A stretch of 64,000 nt of DNA from Caenispirillum salinarum_A (GCF_044803115.1 NZ_CP085224.1:4960001-5024000), one strand, 5' to 3'. Numbered from the stretch's first letter, positions 27,812 to 37,162 are shown. The notes: generated from the sequence alone by a model not told the origin. Numbers and translations: made by a program.

Positions 27812-27839
27812 TTGTTAACTCGTTGCCAGCCGGTATACT
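27812..27839 (+). promoter_or_regulatory. Sigma70-type promoter of the PfkB-family kinase gene
   Basis: TTGTTA (27812-27817) and TATACT (27834-27839) are 16 bases apart, with a start expected near 27846, 40 bases before the ATG at 27886. The -10 hexamer matches 5 of 6 consensus bases. Confidence 0.55.
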
Positions 27840-27885
27840 GCCGCGCAATCGCGAACACCAAACGACGCAACAAGGGATTGGACAC

Positions 27886-28884
27886 ATGGCCGACACTCGG
27901 TTCGACGTGATGGGCATCGGCAATGCCATCGTGGACGTGCTCGCGCACGCCGAGGACGACTTCCTCGCCTCGCACGGCATGCCCAAGGGCGGCATGACGC
28001 TCATCGATGCCGAGAAGGCCGAGGCCATCTACGGCGCCATGGGCTCGAGCATCGAAAGCTCGGGCGGGTCGGCCGCCAACACGGTGGCCGGCATCGCCAG
28101 CCTGGGCGGCAATCCCGGCTTCATCGGCAAGGTCTGCGACGACCAGCTGGGGCAGATCTTCCGCCACGACATCAACGCCATCGGCGTCGGCTACGAGACC
28201 CCGGTGCTGGAGAAGGACGCCGGCGTTCCCACGGCGCGCTGTCTTATTCTGGTCACCCCCGATGCGCAGCGCACCATGAATACCTATCTGGGCGCCTGCA
28301 CGAAGCTTGCGCCGTCGGACATCGACGAAAAGCTGATCGCCAGCGCCCAGGTCACCTATGTGGAAGGCTACCTGTGGGACGGCAAGGAAGCCAAGGACGC
28401 CATCGTCCAGGCCTGCCTGGCCGCCCGCGAAGCCGGCCGCAAGGTCGCCCTGTCGCTGTCGGACAGCTTCTGCGTCGACCGTCACCGCGAGGAATTCGCC
28501 GAGCTGATCGAGGGCCTGGTGGACATCCTGTTCGCCAACGAGGCCGAGATCACCTCGCTGTACCAGACCGACAGCTTCGATGAGGCCGTCGAGGAAGTCC
28601 GCAAGCACGCGCAGATCGCCTGCCTGACGCGCGGGGCCAAGGGCAGCGTCATCGTGCAAGGGCAGGAGACCGTCGTGGTGGAGGCGCATCCGCCGGCTCG
28701 TCTCGTCGATACGACGGGCGCCGGTGACCTCTATGCGGCGGGGTTCCTTTTCGGGTATACCCGCGGCAAGTCGCTGGCCGAGTGCGGCCATCTGGCCAGC
28801 CGGTGCGCCGCGGAAATCATCAGTCACATGGGTGCGCGGCCCGACGTCCCCTTGAAGTCGCTTCTCGCGGCGGAAGAAGCCTGA
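27886..28884 (+). CDS. PfkB-family sugar kinase, adenosine kinase-like
   Basis: This 332-residue ribokinase-superfamily enzyme has the N-terminal signature GNAIVDVLAHAEDD, the glycine hinge SSGGSAANTVAGIASLGG (about 56-73) and the catalytic PfkB signature DTTGAGDLYAAGFLFGYTRG (about 274-293), with Asp as the general base. The sequence type is the alphaproteobacterial one annotated as adenosine kinase, so phosphorylation of adenosine or a related nucleoside is likely. Other sugars cannot be excluded. ATG 27886 starts MADTRFDVMGIG. It is a single gene with its own promoter and a hairpin over its stop codon. Confidence 0.9.
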   Translation: MADTRFDVMGIGNAIVDVLAHAEDDFLASHGMPKGGMTLIDAEKAEAIYGAMGSSIESSGGSAANTVAGIASLGGNPGFIGKVCDDQLGQIFRHDINAIGVGYETPVLEKDAGVPTARCLILVTPDAQRTMNTYLGACTKLAPSDIDEKLIASAQVTYVEGYLWDGKEAKDAIVQACLAAREAGRKVALSLSDSFCVDRHREEFAELIEGLVDILFANEAEITSLYQTDSFDEAVEEVRKHAQIACLTRGAKGSVIVQGQETVVVEAHPPARLVDTTGAGDLYAAGFLFGYTRGKSLAECGHLASRCAAEIISHMGARPDVPLKSLLAAEEA

Positions 28885-28901
28885 GGCCTTTTGCCTCGGG
28901 C
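28879..28901 (+). terminator. Hairpin over the stop codon of the PfkB kinase gene
   Basis: GCCTGAGGC (28879-28887) and GCCTCGGGC (28893-28901) form a 9-bp stem with one G-U pair around a CTTTT loop. No T-run follows, so it is only a possible weak terminator before typA. Confidence 0.35.
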
Positions 28902-28937
28902 CCGTCGAGGGTCGCGCGCACGTAGAATCGGAAAGTC

Positions 28938-30758
28938 ATGAATCTTCGCAATATCGCGATCATCGCGCACGTCGACCACGGCAAGACGACCCTCGTCGAC
29001 AATCTGTTGAAGCAAAGCGGCACCTTCCGCGAAAACCAGAAGGTGGCCGACCGCGCCATGGACTCCAACGATCTGGAGCGCGAGCGCGGCATCACCATCC
29101 TGGCCAAGTGCACCTCGGTGGACTGGAAGGGCACGCGCATCAACATCGTCGACACGCCGGGCCACGCCGACTTCGGCGGCGAGGTGGAGCGCATCCTGTC
29201 CATGGTCGATGGCGTGGTTCTGCTGTGCGACTCGGCGGAAGGGCCGCTGCCGCAGACCAAGTTCGTGCTGTCCAAGGCGCTGGGCCTGGGCCTGCGTCCC
29301 ATCGTGATCATCAACAAGGTCGACCGCGGCGACGCGCGCCCGCACGAGGTGCATGACGAGGTCTTCGACCTGTTCACCGCGCTGGATGCCGAGGACGAGC
29401 AACTGGACTTCCCGACGCTGTTCGCCGTCGGCCGCGACGGCTGGGCCGTGCGCGACCTGGAGAACGACGAGCCGCGCGACCTGACGCCGCTGTTCGAGCT
29501 GATCGTCGACCACGTGCCGGCGCCCAAGCGCGACCTGGACAAGCCGTTCTCCATGCTGGCGACGACGCTGGAGTCCGACAACTTCCTGGGCCGCATCCTG
29601 ACGGGCCGCATCACCACCGGCAAGCTGACCGTCAACCAGCCCATCAAGGCGCTGAGCCGCGACGGCAAGCTTCTGGAGCAGGGCCGCGCGTCGAAGGTCC
29701 TGGCCTTCCGCGGCCTGCAACGCATTCCTGTGGAAGAGGCCGAGGCCGGCGACATCGTCGCCATCGCGGGCCTGCAGAAGGCCACCGTGGCCGACACGCT
29801 GTGCGCCCTGGACGTGGACACCGCCCTGCCGGCCACCCCCATCGACCCGCCGACGCTGGCCATGACCTTCTCGGTCAACGACAGCCCGCTGGCGGGCCTG
29901 GACGGCGACAAGGTGACCAGCCGCGTCATCGGCGCCCGCCTGATGGCCGAGGCCGAGGGCAACGTCGCCATCCGCATCCGCGAAACCGCCCAGAAGGACG
30001 CTTTCGAGGTTGCCGGCCGCGGCGAGCTTCAGCTGGGCGTGCTGATCGAGAACATGCGGCGCGAGGGCTTCGAGCTGTCGATCTCCCGCCCGCGCGTGCT
30101 GTTCAAGGAAGAGAACGGCCAGAAGATGGAGCCCATCGAGGAAGTCGTCGTCGACGTCGACGAGGAGTTCTCGGGCACGGTCGTCGAGAAGATGAGCCTG
30201 CGCAAGGCCGAGATGACCGAGATGCGTCCCTCGGGCGGCGGCAAGGTCCGCATCGTCTTCCACGCGCCGTCGCGCGGCCTGATCGGCTACCACGGCGAGT
30301 TCCTGACGGACACGCGCGGCACGGGCATCATGAACCGCCTGTTCTTCGGCTACGCGCCGTACAAGGGCCCGATCGAGGGCCGCCGCAACGGCGTGCTGAT
30401 CGCCACCGACGCGGGCGATGCCGTGGCCTATGCGCTGTTCAACCTGCTCGACCGCGGCCCGCAGTTCATCGATCCGGGTGTGAAGGTCTACGGCGGCATG
30501 ATCATCGGCGAGCATTCGAAGACGAACGACCTCGAGGTCAACGTCCAGAAGGCGAAGAAGCTGTCGAACGTGCGCGCCTCGGGCAAGGACGACGCCATCA
30601 CCCTGCCGCCCCCGCGCCGCATGACGCTGGAGGACGCGCTGGCCTACATCCAGGACGACGAACTGGTGGAGGTGACGCCCAAGGCGGTGCGCCTGCGCAA
30701 GAAGCACCTGGACCCGCACGAGCGCAAGCGCGCTTCCAAGCAGAGCGACGTGGCGTAA
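28938..30758 (+). CDS. typA: Ribosome-associated translational GTPase TypA/BipA
   Basis: TypA binds the ribosome at the EF-G site and supports 50S assembly and growth under stress. The 606-residue protein has G1 AHVDHGKTTLVDNLL (about 10-24), G2 ERGITI, G3 DTPGHADFGGEV, G4 NKVDR. The EF-G-like domains III and V follow, then the TypA-specific C-terminal domain ending in RKKHLDPHERKR, the family signature. Length matches E. coli BipA (607). A terminator lies 27 bases after the stop. Confidence 0.98.
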   Translation: MNLRNIAIIAHVDHGKTTLVDNLLKQSGTFRENQKVADRAMDSNDLERERGITILAKCTSVDWKGTRINIVDTPGHADFGGEVERILSMVDGVVLLCDSAEGPLPQTKFVLSKALGLGLRPIVIINKVDRGDARPHEVHDEVFDLFTALDAEDEQLDFPTLFAVGRDGWAVRDLENDEPRDLTPLFELIVDHVPAPKRDLDKPFSMLATTLESDNFLGRILTGRITTGKLTVNQPIKALSRDGKLLEQGRASKVLAFRGLQRIPVEEAEAGDIVAIAGLQKATVADTLCALDVDTALPATPIDPPTLAMTFSVNDSPLAGLDGDKVTSRVIGARLMAEAEGNVAIRIRETAQKDAFEVAGRGELQLGVLIENMRREGFELSISRPRVLFKEENGQKMEPIEEVVVDVDEEFSGTVVEKMSLRKAEMTEMRPSGGGKVRIVFHAPSRGLIGYHGEFLTDTRGTGIMNRLFFGYAPYKGPIEGRRNGVLIATDAGDAVAYALFNLLDRGPQFIDPGVKVYGGMIIGEHSKTNDLEVNVQKAKKLSNVRASGKDDAITLPPPRRMTLEDALAYIQDDELVEVTPKAVRLRKKHLDPHERKRASKQSDVA

Positions 30759-30771
30759 GCCGCAAGCCTCG

Positions 30772-31092
30772 GTGCTGGAACAAGAAAGGGGCCGCTCCCG
30801 GCGTGGGGCGGCCCTTTTTGCCGACCTTCCTGACGATTGGGACGACGCCCCGGAGTCCGACGCGACCAACTCTGCCGCACCCGAGCCCGCCGGAATGCTC
30901 AAGGCATCGCGCGCCGTGCTGGGCCTGACGCAGCAGCGGCTCGCCGACCTCACGGGCATCCCGCTTGCAACGCTGCGCAACTGGGAACAGCGGCGGACCG
31001 CCCCCGACGATGCCGCGCGCACCCTGATCACCCTCCTGTTCCGCCACCCCCGGGAGGTTGCCGCCATCCTGGACACGGATCGCGCCGCCTGA
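30772..31092 (+). CDS. Helix-turn-helix (XRE/HigA-like) protein
   Basis: The product of up to 106 residues has a C-terminal HTH: MLKASRAVLGLTQQRLADLT, then GIPLATLRNWEQRRTAPD, the pattern of antitoxin-type regulators (HigA/RelB-associated) that bind operator DNA as dimers. No toxin gene adjoins it. The longest form starts at GTG 30772, only 14 bases after typA, but a terminator hairpin lies within its first codons. The alternative ATG 30895 leaves a 65-residue HTH core. The acidic linker FADLPDDWDDAPESD looks coded, so the longer form or an intermediate start is possible. Start uncertain. Confidence 0.7.
   Translation: MLEQERGRSRRGAALFADLPDDWDDAPESDATNSAAPEPAGMLKASRAVLGLTQQRLADLTGIPLATLRNWEQRRTAPDDAARTLITLLFRHPREVAAILDTDRAA
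30785..30819 (+). terminator. Rho-independent terminator of typA, inside the next gene's 5' end
   Basis: GGGCCGC (30789-30795) and GCGGCCC (30808-30814) form a stem flanked by an A-run upstream (30785-30787) and followed by TTTTT (30815-30819). It lies 27 bases after the typA stop and within the 5' part of the frame of the HTH gene. Confidence 0.75.
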
Positions 31093-31171
31093 GGCCGCAC
31101 GGCGCGCTTGATCCCCCCGCCAAACCCGCTAGCCTGTGGCGCGCATTGTATCCGCAGGGGCATCAACCACC

Positions 31172-32530
31172 GTGACATCCTGGTCCCACTCGCTCGCGGT
31201 CTATCTGGACCGGCGGGTGATCTCCATCCTGTTTCTCGGCTTCTCATCCGGCCTGCCGCTGCTGCTGGTCTACGGCACCCTGTCGGCCTGGCTGACCGAG
31301 GAAGGGCTGTCGCTGACCGTCATCGGCCTGTTCTCGTGGGCATCCACCGCCTACGCCTTCAAATGGCTGTGGTCGCCGCTGGTGGACAAGCTGCCCCTGC
31401 CGCCACTGACCAATCTGCTGGGCCAGCGGCGCGGCTGGATGATCGCCGCCCAGCTTCTCACGGCCGGCGCCATGCTCGGCCTCGGCTCGTCGGACCCCGC
31501 CGCCAATGTCTGGGTCACGGCCGGCTGGGCGGTGCTGCTGGCCTTTGCCTCGGCGACGCAGGACATCGTCATCGACGCCTACCGGGTGGAAATCCTGGAG
31601 GAAGAGAAGCTCGGCGCCGGCGCCGGCAACATCGTGCTGGGCTACCGCCTCGCCATGCTGGCGTCGGGGGGCGGGGCGCTGGTGATCGCCGACGCGGCGA
31701 GCTGGTTCTGGGCCTATGCCGCCATGGCAGCACTCATGGGTGTCGGCATGCTCACCTGCCTGCTCAACCGCGAACCGGCGCGCCCCCACCTGGAGCGCGC
31801 GACGGTCGCCGAGCAGCGCGCCGTCGAATGGATGGACCGCCAGGCGCACATGGGCCGCCGCACGCGCCAGACGCTCGGGTGGCTGTATGGTGCCGTGGTG
31901 CTGCCGCTGTCGGACTTCTTCACCCGCAAGCACTGGCTGACCATCATCCTGTTCATCGCCTTCTACAAGTACGGCGACGCACTGCTGGGCGTGATGGCGA
32001 ATCCCTTCTACATCGAGACCGGCTTCACCAAGACCGAGATCGGGCTGGTCTCCAAGAGTTACGGCGTCGCCATGACCATCGTCGGCGGCCTCGTCGGCGG
32101 GTTGCTGGTGGCGAAGATGGGCATCATGCGGTCCCTGCTGGTCTGCGGCATCCTACAGGCGGCCTCCAATCTGGTGTTCGTGGCGCAAGCCATGATCGGG
32201 CCGGACGTCAGCTTCCTGGTCGTCACCATCAGCGTGGAAAATCTGACGGGAGGGATGGGCACGGCGGCCTTCGTGGCCTATCTCTCAAGCCTCTGCAACC
32301 TGGCCTACACGGCGACGCAGTACGCCCTGGTCTCCAGCTTCATGGCCTTTGCCCGCACCTTCTTCGCCAGCGCCGGCGGATGGGTGGCGGACAACGTGGA
32401 CTGGGTGACGTACTTCCTGATCTCCACCGCCGCCGCCATCCCCGGACTGGCGCTGCTGCTGTGGATGATGCACCTGTTCCCGCGCGAGAACCGGCAGGTG
32501 ACCGTCTCCGCCCTGGCCGACGACGACTGA
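31172..32530 (+). CDS. AmpG-like MFS permease
   Basis: This 452-residue polytopic protein has about twelve membrane segments. It starts with VYLDRRVISILFLGFSSG and carries SAWLTEEGLSLTVIGLF, typical of the AmpG family, which imports anhydro-muropeptides for cell-wall recycling. Later segments include TGMGTAAFVAYLSSLCN-like GGMGTAAFVAYLSSL, also family-specific. I chose GTG 31172; an earlier GTG at 31136 is open too. Whether the substrate is GlcNAc-anhMurNAc cannot be told from sequence. hemW follows by 10 bases, probably co-transcribed. Confidence 0.87.
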   Translation: MTSWSHSLAVYLDRRVISILFLGFSSGLPLLLVYGTLSAWLTEEGLSLTVIGLFSWASTAYAFKWLWSPLVDKLPLPPLTNLLGQRRGWMIAAQLLTAGAMLGLGSSDPAANVWVTAGWAVLLAFASATQDIVIDAYRVEILEEEKLGAGAGNIVLGYRLAMLASGGGALVIADAASWFWAYAAMAALMGVGMLTCLLNREPARPHLERATVAEQRAVEWMDRQAHMGRRTRQTLGWLYGAVVLPLSDFFTRKHWLTIILFIAFYKYGDALLGVMANPFYIETGFTKTEIGLVSKSYGVAMTIVGGLVGGLLVAKMGIMRSLLVCGILQAASNLVFVAQAMIGPDVSFLVVTISVENLTGGMGTAAFVAYLSSLCNLAYTATQYALVSSFMAFARTFFASAGGWVADNVDWVTYFLISTAAAIPGLALLLWMMHLFPRENRQVTVSALADDD

Positions 32531-32540
32531 CGCGACCGAC

Positions 32541-33731
32541 GTGACCGATCACATCCAAGGCGACGCGGGCTTCGGGCTGTATGTCCACTGGCCCTTCTGC
32601 CTGTCCAAGTGCCCGTACTGCGACTTCAACAGCCACGTCGTCGACCGCGTCGACCACGGCCGCTTCCGTGCGGCCTTGCGGGCGGAACTGGCGCACTACG
32701 CCGCCATGGCGGGGCGCGAGGGCCGGCGGCTGACCAGCGTCTTCTTCGGCGGCGGCACGCCCTCGCTCATGGAGCCCGAAACGGTGGCGTCGATCCTGGA
32801 GGACGCGCAAAGCCTGTTCACGCCCGCCAACGACCTGGAAGTCACGCTGGAAGCCAACCCCGGCGCCGTCGACCGGGCGCGGTTCGAGGGCTTCCGCGAC
32901 GCCGGCGTCAACCGTGTGTCGCTGGGCGTGCAGGCGCTGGACGAGGCCGCGCTTGCCTTCCTCGGCCGCCGCCACGACCGCGCCGAGGCTCTGGCGGCGC
33001 TGGAGGCGGCGCAGGCGCTTTTCCCGCGCACCTCCATCGACCTCATCTACGCCCGCCCCGGCCACGAGCCCGAGGCCTGGCGGCGGGAGATGCGGCAGGC
33101 GCTGGACATCCTGGCGGGGCACGGCCACCTGTCGCTCTACCAGCTGACCGTCGAGCAGGGCACGAAGTTCCACCTGGACTGGCACCGGGGCGACTGGCGC
33201 CTGCCGGAGGAAGACGATGCGGTGAGCCTCTGGCATGTGACGCAGGAGGAAACCGCCCGCGCCGGCCTGCCGGCGTACGAGGTTTCCAACCACGCCCGGC
33301 CAGGAGAGGAATGCCGCCACAACCTGGTGTACTGGCGCGGCGGCGACTACATCGGCATCGGCCCCGGCGCCCACGGCCGCCTGACGGTCGACGGCACCCC
33401 CCGCGCCACCCGCCAGCACCGCGCACCGGAACGCTGGCTCGCGCAGGTGGAGAGCCTCGGCCACGCCACCACGCGCAACCACCCGCTCGGGCGGGACGAG
33501 CGGGCGGAGGAACTGCTGCTCATGGGACTGCGCCTGACCGACGGTGTGGACAAGGCGCGCTTCCGCCGGCTGTCGGGACAGGCGCTGGACGCTTTCGTGG
33601 ACGCCCGCGCGCTGACGGACCTGACGGAGATGGGGCTGCTGGAGGACACGCCGGCCGCCCTGCGCGCCACCGCCGACGGAATGCTGGTGCTCAACGGGCT
33701 GATCGCGGCGCTGGTGCCGGCCGAGGGTTAG
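32541..33731 (+). CDS. hemW: Radical SAM haem chaperone HemW
   Basis: HemW binds haem and a radical-SAM [4Fe-4S] cluster and inserts haem into target proteins; it was long misnamed an oxygen-independent coproporphyrinogen oxidase. The 396-residue protein has the cluster motif CLSKCPYCDF (C-x3-C-x2-C) at about 17-26, GGGTPSLM and VSLGVQALDEAAL. The HemN-specific additional N-terminal part is missing, which fits HemW. The start is GTG 32541. Its stop overlaps the stop of the opposing membrane-protein gene. Confidence 0.93.
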   Translation: MTDHIQGDAGFGLYVHWPFCLSKCPYCDFNSHVVDRVDHGRFRAALRAELAHYAAMAGREGRRLTSVFFGGGTPSLMEPETVASILEDAQSLFTPANDLEVTLEANPGAVDRARFEGFRDAGVNRVSLGVQALDEAALAFLGRRHDRAEALAALEAAQALFPRTSIDLIYARPGHEPEAWRREMRQALDILAGHGHLSLYQLTVEQGTKFHLDWHRGDWRLPEEDDAVSLWHVTQEETARAGLPAYEVSNHARPGEECRHNLVYWRGGDYIGIGPGAHGRLTVDGTPRATRQHRAPERWLAQVESLGHATTRNHPLGRDERAEELLLMGLRLTDGVDKARFRRLSGQALDAFVDARALTDLTEMGLLEDTPAALRATADGMLVLNGLIAALVPAEG

Positions 33732-34384
33732 AAAACCCAGACGTTCAACACGATCGCCACGACGAGCACGGCGGTGATGGTGGCGACTGTGCTTTTCTTG
33801 TGGCGGTTCCACATCTCCATCGCGCGGTCCCCGAAGACGTGGACCAGCAGCGCCAGGCCGAAGTAGCGGATACCCCTGGCAATGAGCGCCGCCGCAACGA
33901 AGAGGTACACCGGATACTTCATCACGCCCGCCACCAGCATGGCGACCTGGAAGGGCACCGGTGTCACGCCGATGGCCAGCACGGCCAAGAAGCCGTGCTT
34001 CTCGAACCACGTCCGCGTGGTGTCGAACTGCTCCTGCCAGCCCGCCCACTCGACAAGCCGGACGCCCAGCGTGTCGAACACGAAGTACCCGACGCCGTAG
34101 CCCAACAGCGCCCCGATCACGCAGCCCAGCAGCACCACGGCCGCGATGCGCCACAGAATGTCGCGCCGGGCCATCATGTAGGGGATCAGCACGACCTCCA
34201 GCGGGATCGGCACGATGATGCTTTCCAGGAAGGACATCACGCCGATCAGCCACAGCCCCCTGCGGGAATGGGCCAGCCGGCGCGCCACCGTCCGCGGGTG
34301 GCGGTGGGCTTCGCGGGCTTCCGTCCACGGGTCGGCACATGGGTCGGTTTCAGCGGTCGCGCCGGGCTGTCGATCATCCTGCAT
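33728..34384 (-). CDS. VTT/DedA-like membrane protein (YqaA family)
   Basis: This 218-residue inner-membrane protein of the VTT (SNARE-associated/DedA-like) group has an N-terminal charged segment of about 40 residues. The core has FLESIIVPIPLEVVLIPYMM (re-entrant loop motif) and GVTPVPFQVAMLVAGVM, the two hallmark half-helix repeats with conserved Pro, then a C-terminal helix. Family members handle lipid scrambling or transport and envelope homeostasis. It lies divergently from a phospholipase-D-like gene, which fits a lipid role. Its stop overlaps that of hemW convergently. Confidence 0.88.
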   Translation of the reverse strand: MQDDRQPGATAETDPCADPWTEAREAHRHPRTVARRLAHSRRGLWLIGVMSFLESIIVPIPLEVVLIPYMMARRDILWRIAAVVLLGCVIGALLGYGVGYFVFDTLGVRLVEWAGWQEQFDTTRTWFEKHGFLAVLAIGVTPVPFQVAMLVAGVMKYPVYLFVAAALIARGIRYFGLALLVHVFGDRAMEMWNRHKKSTVATITAVLVVAIVLNVWVF

Positions 34385-34442
34385 GCCGCCTCAACGCCCG
34401 CGCGACAGCGCGCGTTGAGGTGAAGGCGATTGACGGAAAGGC

Positions 34443-35984
34443 ATGCGACACATGGCGCCCGAACATCCTCCCTCTCCTGCCGAGACAACCCGGCCGCTGA
34501 AGGACGGGTCCGACAACACGCCCCTGCTGGAACCCGGTGTCACCTGCTGGAAGATCGCCCACACGCCGCGGTTCGGCATGGTGGTGGATTGCGAGGACTA
34601 CTTCGCCGCCTTTCGCGAGGCCTGCATGAACGCACGGCACCGCATCTTCCTGGTGGGGTGGGACTTCGACACCCGCATCCACATGCTCATGAACCGCCCC
34701 AGCGACGGCTGGCCGGTAAAGGTGGGGCCGTTCATCTCCAAGCTGGTGGACGAGCGCCCGGATCTTCAGATCTTCATCCTAAAGTGGGATATCGCCTTCT
34801 TCACCATGGTGCGCCAGAATCCCTGGCCGTGGCGCGCCCTGAAGTGGAAGATGTCCGACCGCATCCACTTCAAGCTGGACGGCGAGCACCCCTGGGGCTC
34901 GTGCCATCACCAGAAGGTGGTCTGCATCGACGACCGCTTCGCCATGATGGGCGGCATCGACATCACGCGGAACCGCTGGGATACCCGCGACCACATCGAC
35001 CACGACCGACGTCGCCGCAACCCGGCCGGCGGCCATTACCCGCCGCACCACGACGCCTCCGTCGCCGTGGAAGGCGAGGCCGCCCGCGTGCTGGAGGAAA
35101 TGTGCCGCATCCGCTGGGAACGCGGCACCGGCGAACGCCTCGACCCGCCGCCGCGCGCCGAAGAGATCGAGGGCACGGCCGAGAGCTGGCCGGGCACCAT
35201 TTCCGTAGAGGCCGAGGACGTCTCCGTCGGCATCGCCCGGACCATGCCGCCCTACAAGGACGAGCCCGGCGTCTTCGAGATCGAGGCCCTGACGCTGCGC
35301 GCCATCCGCGACGCCCGCCGGCTGATCTATCTGGAAAGCCAGTACTTCGCCAGCCGCACCGTGGCGCTGGCCGTCGCCGAGCGCCTGCGCGAGCAGAACC
35401 CGCCCGAGGTGGTGGTGGTCAACCCGTACTCTGCCGACGGCTGGCTGGAGGAAAAGACCATGGACACCGCGCGCGCACAGAACGTGGCGCTGTGCCGCAA
35501 GTCCGACCATGCAGGCCGTTTCCGCATCTACTACCCGGTCACCAAGCGCGGAAAAGGCATCTATGTTCACGCCAAGGTGACCATCATAGACGACCGCTTC
35601 CTGAAGGTGGGATCGGCCAACCTGAACAACCGTTCCATGGGCTTCGACACCGAATCCGACATCGCCCTGTTCTGCGAGGAGGACGACACGATCCGGCGCG
35701 ACGCCGTCCGGGGGCGCATGATCGACCTGCTGGCCGAGCACCTGGACCACGCGCCGTCGACCGTCGCCTGCGTTCTGCGCGACCTCGACGGCCGGCTGAT
35801 CGACGCCATCGAGACCCTGCGCCGGGACGAGGGGCGGTCGCTGCGCGTGCTCTGCCCCGAGGGCATGGAAGAGCTGGAGGACGCCGAGGAACTGATGGTG
35901 GAAAGCCAGATGGCCGATCCCGAACGGCCGGAAAAGCCGCTGCGGCGCATCAAGAACAAGCTGAAATGGGTGTTCGACTGGTAG
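34443..35984 (+). CDS. Phospholipase D-like protein with two HKD motifs
   Basis: A 513-residue PLD-superfamily enzyme. The first catalytic motif is H156-x-K158-x4-D163 in CHHQKVVCIDDRFAMMGGID; the second is HAKVTIIDDRFLKVGSANLN, followed by the NNRSMGFDTE signature. Both phosphatidyl-transfer sites are intact. It lacks the N-terminal membrane helices of cardiolipin synthases and looks soluble, resembling bacterial PLDs that act on phospholipid head groups. A second ATG at 34452 is possible. It is divergent from the VTT gene (58-base gap). Confidence 0.9.
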   Translation: MRHMAPEHPPSPAETTRPLKDGSDNTPLLEPGVTCWKIAHTPRFGMVVDCEDYFAAFREACMNARHRIFLVGWDFDTRIHMLMNRPSDGWPVKVGPFISKLVDERPDLQIFILKWDIAFFTMVRQNPWPWRALKWKMSDRIHFKLDGEHPWGSCHHQKVVCIDDRFAMMGGIDITRNRWDTRDHIDHDRRRRNPAGGHYPPHHDASVAVEGEAARVLEEMCRIRWERGTGERLDPPPRAEEIEGTAESWPGTISVEAEDVSVGIARTMPPYKDEPGVFEIEALTLRAIRDARRLIYLESQYFASRTVALAVAERLREQNPPEVVVVNPYSADGWLEEKTMDTARAQNVALCRKSDHAGRFRIYYPVTKRGKGIYVHAKVTIIDDRFLKVGSANLNNRSMGFDTESDIALFCEEDDTIRRDAVRGRMIDLLAEHLDHAPSTVACVLRDLDGRLIDAIETLRRDEGRSLRVLCPEGMEELEDAEELMVESQMADPERPEKPLRRIKNKLKWVFDW

Positions 35985-36022
35985 CCGCCGCGGCTGGCGC
36001 TGCGCCGCGACGTTGCCCATCG

Positions 36023-37162
36023 CTACACGATCTGCGTTTCCTGCCCCGGAGCATGGACCCGCGACGGCGGAAGGTCAAAGGTGACCGTCGTGCCCTCGCC
36101 GACCGTGCTGTCGAGCGTCAGCCGGCCGCCGTGAAGTTCCGCCAGGGTGGCGGCCAGCGGCAGGCCCAGGCCCGTGCTGTCCTCGGCCTGCTGACGGCCG
36201 GCGGTGCTCTGCTCGAAGGGACGCATGACGGCGTCCAGGTCCTCGGGCGCGATGCCGACGCCCGTGTCCGACACCGTGATCTGCGGGCCGCCGTCGTCCC
36301 GCAGGCTGGTGCGCACGGTCACCGTGCCGCCCGCCGGCGTGAACTTGATCGCGTTGGACAGCAGGTTGATCAGAACCTGCTTCATCCGCCGCATGTCGGC
36401 GATCAGCACAAGGCCCGGCGCGCCGTCCTTCACCGTCAGCCGCACCCCGCGCTTTTCGGCGCGCTCGTACAGCATGCGCACGCAGGTGGAAAGCAGCTCC
36501 TCCAGCACCACGGGCTCGGGCTCCAGCTCGATATGCCCCGCTTCCACCTTGGCGATGTCCAGAATGTCGTTGATCAGCGACAGCAGGTGCTTGCCCGAAG
36601 CCGTGATGTCCGCCAGATAGCCCTGATAGCGCTCTGACAGGGAACCGAAGACGCCGGCCGCCATGATGTCGGAAAAGCCCAGGATGGCGTTGAGCGGCTG
36701 ACGCAGCTCGTGGCTCATGCCGGCCAGGAACTCGCTCTTGGCGGCGTTGGCGCGGTCGGCCTCCTTGCGGGCGGCCTGGGCCTTGCGCTCGGCGGCGACC
36801 AGCGGCGTCAGGTCCTCCACCGCCGCCAGCAGGGTGTCGCGGCTGGTGCGGGTGACGGTGACGCCCAGCGTCCCCGCCGGCCCATCCACGCGAACGCCCT
36901 GGCACAGCATGCCCGCCCCGGCGGGACCATGAACGCCGTCGCAGCGGCTGCGGACCTTCGCCGCGCCATCGCCCAGGGCGTCGTACAGGTTGTCCATGGG
37001 CCGCCCGGCCGCGTGCGGCAGAAGAAGCTGGATCGCCATGGCGTTCATCAACTCCACCGTGCCGTCGGCGCGCATCTCCACCAGCCCCACGGGCGCCTGG
37101 TGGAGAAGCTGGTACATTTCCTCGGACGCTTCGGCGGTGCCGTTTTCGCGCGGTTCGGCCAT
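36023..37162 (-). CDS. Soluble PAS-like sensor histidine kinase downstream of pyp
   Basis: This 379-residue kinase has no membrane segment. Residues 15-120 form a PAS-like input domain (HQAPVGLVEMRADGTVELMN). A helical linker leads to a HisKA domain with the phospho-acceptor His151 in MSHELRQPLNAI, and then an HATPase domain with N-box NLLSNAIKFTP (N270), G1 DTGVGIAP (D299) and G2 GLGLPLAA (331-338). It lacks a receiver domain, and no response regulator is in the window. The start at ATG 37162 has GAGAGGGG upstream. It lies 37 bases after the PYP gene on the same strand, so it is the probable partner that reads the light state of PYP. Confidence 0.9.
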   Translation of the reverse strand: MAEPRENGTAEASEEMYQLLHQAPVGLVEMRADGTVELMNAMAIQLLLPHAAGRPMDNLYDALGDGAAKVRSRCDGVHGPAGAGMLCQGVRVDGPAGTLGVTVTRTSRDTLLAAVEDLTPLVAAERKAQAARKEADRANAAKSEFLAGMSHELRQPLNAILGFSDIMAAGVFGSLSERYQGYLADITASGKHLLSLINDILDIAKVEAGHIELEPEPVVLEELLSTCVRMLYERAEKRGVRLTVKDGAPGLVLIADMRRMKQVLINLLSNAIKFTPAGGTVTVRTSLRDDGGPQITVSDTGVGIAPEDLDAVMRPFEQSTAGRQQAEDSTGLGLPLAATLAELHGGRLTLDSTVGEGTTVTFDLPPSRVHAPGQETQIV

